Positions 57,100 through 64,000 of a stretch of DNA of 64,000 nt are shown piece by piece. The notes under the pieces are model-generated. The model was not told where the DNA came from. It made no database searches and saw nothing but the letters and a program-made list of their open reading frames with translations. Both the position numbers and the translations under genes were made by a program. The DNA comes from Chimonanthus salicifolius (lineage: Eukaryota; Streptophyta; Magnoliopsida; Laurales; Calycanthaceae), in the NCBI GenBank assembly GCA_013350335.1, contig CM023542.1, forward strand, positions 124,001 through 188,000, in the 5' to 3' direction. How positions within the stretch are numbered: position 1 is the stretch's first letter; every line of letters begins with the position of its first letter.

Positions 57100-60000
57100 A
57101 ATGAATAACATGCAAATATGCAGTGTGAGGTTGGATGCATACAGTGAGGCTTGTTGAACTTCCAAAAAAATAATAGGGCGAGACCCATCTAAAATACGGG
57201 ATACAATACAAGTTGTACAGCTTTTTACAAAATTAAGACACCAAGAATTTTGACCAGGCAAATTGGTCCACCAAATAGTCCATTGGATTGTATGTCATTA
57301 TAACCCGATCCCTATAGCTTGCAGGGGGTGTGTACATTTGGAGTTTAATGCAACGCCCTCATACTTGAAAGAAATGGAGGTATTAGAGTTCTTCTTCGTA
57401 AAATTATATAATAATTTCAATTAAGATAGTTGCATATTAAAAATCCATCACGAAAGAAGGCAATATATCATTCCATATGTGCATCTAATTGGTATGCAAA
57501 CTTTGGGGACCTAATTGTGTAAATTTTAAGTTTTTCGTGAATTTTCAAATACTTTTCTCAAAAAATTAAAAAACAATACTGTAAATTTACTAAAGTGCCT
57601 ATCGAGCTTCTGGGCTCGGATATGGGCAAATTTGGGCTCATTAGAGAGCCCACACGCTAACTTCTGCTATCAGAACTCTTAAAACCATCTTGGACATCTA
57701 CTGATCTTCCTAAAATCCCAAAATATCAGATTAGATCGTTACTGTTTAACATAACATAGGTAGTTACATATTGTACTTGGGCATTTTGTAGATTTGCCTA
57801 TATAACATTTTTCATCTAAGATCAATTTTCAAGAGACTTTTATGCAAACTTTGATTTGTGATGTCTAAAATATAGCCAATTGAGAATGCAATCTGAGCAC
57901 GCGAGTTGAGTTAGAGTCGAATCTTAGTTTGTCTATATTTAATTTGGGTTACTATTTCTCAATCGAACTCATATTTCGGCCACTGAATTGCTCATAACTC
58001 AACTCATTTTTAATTTAGGCCAACTAATTTAGCTCAGGTTAAACTAGGTTACGGGTCAACTTATATAGTTAAATAGATAATTTGTCACCTCTTCAAACAA
58101 AGAGATATCTATAAAAACAAGTATTGATCACTAAAACATAATCATTATAAAAATTAATTCTAAAAAGTTCATCAAATAATGATATAAAAAATGGAGAGTG
58201 TTTATATACAATTCAAGTAATTCGATTGGGTCGAATTATATAAAGTATGACCCAAATAAGGCCCAAATTAAAAAGGGTTAAGGTTTTGTTTGCCCATTTA
58301 CCAACATTTTAAATGAACTGGATTAGTCTATCCATACCTCAAGTCGGGTCAATCTCAACCAAGTTGTACACCTATACCCACTGGATCCATTCCCTTTCAA
58401 TTGCACTCGTATTTTATTTGACACCAACTCAACTTTTGAACTTCGTTCATCTAACTAGATGAATTTCCACCATCAGACATAGAAGAATATCAAATCAAGA
58501 TTCACCTAGTCGTATGGATCCAAATGAATCTCACTAATTTCGGAGAACAATTTTTAGAGAATCCGCAACTGAGAAAACCATCCAATCTCTCTCGTCACGT
58601 CGATGGGTGAAGGTATGGTTCGGAAGCTTGAAACTTGTACTCAATTAGAAATCTTTGTTGAGTTACTCAAACTAATTTTTAAACTCAGTAAAATCCTTTA
58701 TCTCACTTGACTTAAATCCTGGTGGTGAAATCGGACTGACTGATCTGAATTTTCTAAAGTTTTTAAATGAGTCTAAGCAAAATAGTCAGCAGGGATATGG
58801 TAGAGTCGATAACACCAATTAGTAATAAGAAGACGTCGTAGAAGCCGACACGTTACTTGTCTTAGGATTACAACGGTCCCAACCTGAAGCATCTCAGGAA
58901 CCATGACATGAGGTATAAATGAATCTCCAATGATCCAAAACGAAGATCCAATCTCACAAAGGAAGATATTCAGATGCACCTTTCAATCCCATTTAAGGAT
59001 CCAAATTTGAATTCAAATTTTACCACAACACAGGTATGGATCAAGTCTTTAATATGCAGATCCATGTGTCCAGATGCTGATATAAAGAGGGCACAAAAAA
59101 GTCTCAAGATTCCAACAATGGTAATGTTCTGACCCATAAACATCAAAAAAAAAAAAAAAATGTAAGTGGTTCATTCAGTCTTTCTTTCTGCTATTTCTAG
59201 ATTATACTTCTTTTTTGCTCTGCATTAACTATAAAAATAAGAGAGGAAAAGCCTCTGTTTCAGTGAAAAATAGCAACAGCAACATTTGATCTACGTCTTT
59301 TTGTCTTACTAGTATTAGCAACGGGATCATCTTAGCAACATTTGAGCCAAAATTTTGTTGATTCAGGCATACTAGACATTGGGCCTCAACTGGGGGTTCT
59401 TACGGGACCCCATCCCTGAGCCGGGAGGCTGGTTAAAAGGGAGCAGCAGCCCCTTCCAAAGGTTGCCAAGACAGATCCCACGACAAAAACTTTCAAGGCA
59501 TCAAGGGTGTTACAATAATTTTGTATATGGTTTTGTCGATATTTCCATCTTCTAGGGATTTCTAGGATTAAGAGAATTCATCTTGTATTGAGATCACCGT
59601 GAAGAACAGAGCATTGTAACTTCATTCTCAAAGACAGTGAAATCACTATCAAAGTAGACATGGGCAACAATGTCGAACTACATAAATCTCACCTGTTTCT
59701 GTGTGATTACTTGTGTTTTTGCTGCACAATGGTTTTTTTGTAGTTCCAAGTTTAAACACACCAATGATGATGAGCAAGCATTGCAGCTTGTAAATTCAAG
59801 CAACATGTGTTTTAATGAACCAATACACAAATACACCAAACTGATCTTTTACTTATTTAGTAATTTATTTATTTTTAATTTCCCTTTTGTTTATTTTAGG
59901 GTATTTTGATCTTTTTCATGATTTTAAATCATTACATATATGATGTAAACTCTCCATACGAGATTGACATTTAATCAATGAAAAGAAATTTTTTTGCTTT

Positions 60001-60740
60001 GTGCAAACTTGCCTCCATAGCAGGAAGCATGATGAGAAGCCAAGGAACTCTCGTGAGAAATTAGGGAAGGCGAGAAGCACAGGAAAAAGTGATAATCCTC
60101 TTTTAAGATCCAGGTTTTTATCGATCTCTCTTTTTCCCTTTCTTCTCTCTTTACTACCCTTTCAAACCCAGCCGAACTGTTGTCCCAGAAAAATCCCTGT
60201 TTACTGTCCTGACCAGTCCCAGATCTCATCTAGACTCGTCCCGATCTGTCTAAAATCCCATCTAGACTTGTCCCAAGCCCTTCTTAAGTCCTTTACAACT
60301 CTCACCTATCCCACCATATATGATTGTTTACTGACGTCATTTCCATTGAGATCCCCTATTTTGCTACCGTAAGATCTCATATTACTGCTGTCAATTTCCC
60401 ACCTTGACAGCTATCTATTTCTGGGCTCTTAAGTAGTAAGGTTTGGATTCTTTGAATATGGAATCTCTCTACCAGAATATCATTCTAAATTTTACCTTCC
60501 AATGCGATGAGCAATACATTTTGCCAACTACAAGGCTCCACTCAAAAGAAAACATAGAAGATTGCGTACATATACTTGAATCATGACAAGAAGGAAATTT
60601 TATTTGATCAGAACCGCTTCCAGCAACCGTTTAACATCATCAAATTGATTTCAATAATCCCAATGATCACCCATTTGGCTTTACTAATCCTGTAACTTGT
60701 AACAAATCTCATTTGTAATAATGGATGTCATGTTCCCCAT
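57100..60740. other. Intergenic region, Copia LTR-like fragment near 59400-59740
   Basis: No gene recognised. At about 59400-59740 the sequence has the look of a plant Copia LTR leader ('gagatcaccgtgaagaacag', 'gtagacatgggcaacaatgt', 'tcgaactacataaatctcac'). A plus-strand frame 60001-60372 has no recognisable domain. Confidence 0.4.
59400..59740 (+). mobile_element. Copia LTR-like fragment
   Basis: Resembles the U5-side leader of plant Copia LTRs and shares the style of bases 1-151. Boundaries and partner LTR not found. Confidence 0.4.
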
Positions 60741-60761
60741 GTACATACACTATCAAATTCC

Positions 60762-63700
60762 TTACACCTCAACCACTACTGCATGAACCTTTTTCTCTGA
60801 TGTCGGCATGCTATCCAGGTGAATTGTCACTAGCCCACATGAAGAATCATAAGAGAAATCAACAGGATTTGATCCCACCAAGCATTTCCTGGGTTTCACC
60901 GACGAGTAGGCACCAAACCTGCCACAACCCTTGACATCCATAAAAATCACTCCAACTGCTTCAGATCTCTGAAGAGAGACCCCGTTTGATTCCACTGCAA
61001 AACCTGAATCCAACTCAGACACAGAACTGCAATCCGCAACCTGGTACCACAGCCCTTGGATTGCTCCTCCTGCATTGTACATGTCTACCAAACCCAATGG
61101 AGCGAAACTAAATGCTGGTGCCAAGACCTGTATCACATCCAATAAAGACGGTTTTAAGGTCAGAGTGAGCAAGATGGCCATAAATTACCATAGCAAGTCG
61201 GCAATGGAGAGTCTAAAGAGGTTGACCTTGATAGGTGACACTGTGAAGATTTCGTGCTCCAATATCTCGAGGGAGATGGGCAAGACCACATTGTTAGGAA
61301 GGCGAATAAGCTCACCATCCTTGTGTCGGTAAACAACACAATCACCATTCCAATCAGGTTCAGTTGCTGCCTCTGCTAGGAGGTGGATATCACAGCCCCT
61401 CACAACACATGATAGTGCCTCATCTTTGGTATGGTGGAATGTATTCTTCTTCTCAACAGTGTTCCATGCCGCACCTTGGCAGTTGTACACACCAAGGACA
61501 CCAGTATATTTGTTCATGTTCCATATCTTGAGCAAGCTGCGAGATGAAATTTACGGCAGAACTACTCATTGTTTAGAGTTCCAAGTAACAAGGTTCATGA
61601 AGACTGAAACGAACTGTATTGCGTGTTTATGACGCACCTGACTCCATCACGAGATGAATCACAGAAAAGACAATCTCGAGTGGGACGACCGGGGAGGCGA
61701 GCTCGAAGGATGGAGCCATCAGGCAACACTATCTTCTTCAGCAGCTCAAAATTGTGCTTCCCAGGGGCATCACTGTTCGAGATAAAAATAAATGAGTACA
61801 TGCATAAGATCATGGTTTTAAATTTTCAGTGAGTGCAAGTTATATCTGCCGAGTCAATTAAACCCTGTCCCTCACGATATGATCAATTCTTATATGACTC
61901 AGGCCAGTTCCTATCATTTTCACCTGATTCCAAGTAGGACTCAGCCGATCCCATGTTTAACTTGGATTATATGACTCAGACTCGGTCTCTACCAAGTCCA
62001 ACATTTAAAACCTCACATAAGACACATAAATAGCCTGCAGTGTGGTTACTTCATTTGATAACTGATAATAGATAGAAGAAATGCATTCATATACATCAAT
62101 GAGATTCTTGTTGTAGTTTAGCTTATGGAGACTGTTTACGTAGCCTAATGTAAAATGGCCATAGACACACCTACATATAAATTTTAGCTAGTAAAATGGA
62201 AAACGCAGCAGATCACTACAAATTGTGTGAGAACTGATATTAGGATTAGTTCATAAAATTGATACCATTTTAAGTAAGGGAGAATTTCATAAAATTGTGA
62301 TATGAGTATTCAATAAGAAACTCTCGTATATATAGACACATACAAGAATCATACATAAACTGAATCTCTAATTATATCTAATCTCTACTAATTAGAGACT
62401 CTAATTAACCTAAAAACACTTCTAACATATCCTAGCAAATAAAAGGAAAAATTACCTCACATAAATTGGTCCTCCGCTAATTGCCCTTGCAGATGCATGG
62501 TACTCCGCTGCAGGATGAAGAGAGTGGAACATATCCCAATCAGGTTGCATGAACTCTCCTAGGAAAACACTGTTAAATGCTACAGCTGCAATGTGGATGG
62601 TATGAGATGCTGGGGCACGCGGGTAGAAATCATCCGAAGCCCTAACCACCGCTGTCTGCTTAGAGCTGTAATCAACCACATGACAAGCTTCTGAGATCAA
62701 TGAGGGATGAAGGCCTATGCTACAACCAAAAACAATGGAAACTTTGAAAGAAGACTGTGGCAGTTAGACCTCTTACCAGTATAGAGCATCTGTGTTGTGA
62801 CTCATGCAAGCAATGCAGCCATTATCGGGGAAATTTCTTGCCACAGATGCGTCTAGTGCTTGATGGTACTGACTGGTCAACTGCACACGCCCACCCAATC
62901 CAGCTCCAAGAGTCTCTAAAATGCACTGCACATCCACTTTCACCCCATCCACACCAGCTGATGCTAAATATCCATGGAGTTCATTATAGAAGCGATACAC
63001 ATTCTTTGGATTCACCAGGCCTAACCCCTGCAATGTCAGGGCATCCATCTTCAATGTGGGCTCATTGGCTGCCACCCCCGGGGATATCTGGGGGTACTGC
63101 ATTTTCGATCCATACTGCTCCATCCCTTCCACACCAGGACGAACTCCTCCCCAGTACCCTGTGATTGCATGCCACACATAAACGTACTTTAATCCATACT
63201 TGTTCTTGGCAATGTTGACAATGTTCTCGATCCCAATTGCAGGATTGTCCTTAATTTTGAACTTGTCATTCTCCTTAATGTTGGTCAGTCTCAACAATGG
63301 CTGCTGCTCTGGCTCTCGCTCTTTCTCCTCTGGCTGTGGATCACTGCCCACCGACTGCCATCCATCATCAATGATGATAAATTTTGGGGGTGTCCCACCT
63401 GCAGCCAGGCTCTTCAGTCCAGATTCCACTCCTTCTTGAGTGACCTCTTGGTAGAATGCATCCCATGTACACCACCCAAAGTAGTCCACAATGCTTGGGA
63501 GCTTCTTCTCTTGCCGCTGTCGGAAGGTCTTCAGATGGGACTTCACAGTGGCAATAGCATTGGTGATGGTGGTGAATGGATCGGTACCAGCACATATGAG
63601 GAGAGAATGAGTGAAAGAGGAGGCCCTTGTTTCGGTGTCACCGCTCTCAAGACAGAGCTCGAGCTGGTCTTGAGAATTGCCTTGGAGGCACGTGCGGAAT

Positions 63701-63898
63701 GGCCCTTCAAGAAGAGGAAGGAAGACGGTGTAAATGATTGGATTGTCATCATTCCCATTCTGGGTTTGAAGATGGGATCCTCCTTTGGTTTCTACCAATA
63801 GGAATTGGGTTTCTAAAGGAATATCTCTTCCTTGATCTCCCATCTTCTGTGACATCCACCAAAGCTTGAAGCGGAAACACGAAAGAAACCTTACATCT
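60762..63898 (-). CDS. Raffinose synthase/alkaline alpha-galactosidase family (GH36), 5'-partial
   Basis: Five exons on the minus strand: 63898-62777, 62665-62456, 61772-61638, 61536-61227 and 61127-60762. All introns are GT-AG and frames are continuous, giving about 713 residues; the first exon (some 50-70 residues) lies past 64000. The family (galactinol-sucrose galactosyltransferase / SIP-type alkaline alpha-galactosidase) transfers or removes galactose on raffinose-series sugars in the cytosol or plastid. Visible signatures are '[14 protein letters not shown]', '[12 protein letters not shown]', '[10 protein letters not shown]' and '[20 protein letters not shown]'. The GH36 nucleophile motif KVDVQ is at Asp codon 62934-62932. 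The acid/base motif RASDDF has its Asp pair at 62634-62629. Other blocks are '[16 protein letters not shown]', '[11 protein letters not shown]', '[12 protein letters not shown]' and a C-terminal '[17 protein letters not shown]'. It looks closer to the seed-imbibition/alkaline alpha-galactosidase branch than to classical raffinose synthase. Substrate cannot be told by eye. Confidence 0.93.
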
Positions 63899-64000
63899 CT
63901 GCAACAATTCAAACACAAAAAAAAAAATTAAGGTACTTTTTACTTTATAAAAAAACTCTCAATCGAGTTCTAAAAATCACTTTATAACAATTTTCACATT
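63899..64000 (-). other. Intron 1 of the GH36 gene (partial)
   Basis: AT-rich sequence ending in the acceptor TTGTTGCAG. It continues beyond the window. Confidence 0.6.

Noticed and set aside
60001..60372. 123-codon plus-strand open frame as a gene
   Set aside because: No domain, low-complexity Ser/Leu/Pro composition, overlapped by an antisense frame, no promoter or splice context.

Overview
This is 64 kb of flowering-plant nuclear DNA. It is AT-rich and has intron-containing genes, plant-specific gene families (TOO MANY MOUTHS, raffinose-synthase family, calmodulin-like) and several generations of plant transposons. Species cannot be read from the sequence. The long transposon-filled introns suggest a fairly large, probably non-grass genome. 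No prokaryotic or viral system is present.

Six host genes can be supported. (1) The 3' end of a PX-domain endosomal protein gene of EREX/EREL type (+, exons 7217-7435 and 12964-13263; upstream exons lie left of the window). (2) A small, probably plastid-targeted one-span membrane protein (+, exons 15090-15362 and 26856-27056, tentative pairing across an 11.5 kb intron). (3) A membrane-anchored four-EF-hand calmodulin-like protein (+, 37831-38457, intronless). (4) TOO MANY MOUTHS, the stomatal-patterning LRR protein (-, 44293-42814, intronless), carrying a single-base frameshift at about 43440. (5) A short acidic plastid-type protein of unknown function (+, exons 48721-48921 and 56456-56647). 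(6) A raffinose-synthase/alkaline alpha-galactosidase family gene (-, five exons from 63898 to 60762; its first exon lies beyond 64000).

Most of the remaining sequence is mobile DNA, often nested. At 854-5271 there is a 4.4 kb non-autonomous hAT element with a perfect 8-bp target duplication and two minisatellites inside. The 5.5 kb PX-gene intron holds a dead Ty3/gypsy pol. That relic is split by a 1.1 kb element with an 8-bp duplication, which itself contains a SINE. The 11.5 kb intron of gene 2 holds a defective gypsy element (about 16.27-23.75 kb) with a LINE in its gag. A 1.8 kb solo LTR sits inside the RNase H domain of that LINE, and a second LINE runs antisense near the 3' LTR. Between 27.8 and 32.7 kb two Copia-type LTR-like repeats are present; one is split by a 2.95 kb solo LTR (TSD TTAGA) and the other by a SINE. 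The intron of gene 5 holds a LINE fragment and a compact gypsy derivative with both LTRs.

The genes do not form a functional cluster. The most interesting observations are the TMM frameshift in an otherwise intact gene, the datable insertion hierarchies with clean target duplications, the telo-box promoters of two small plastid-type genes, and a 30-bp poly-G tract. Exon boundaries were inferred by eye from splice sites and family resemblance.
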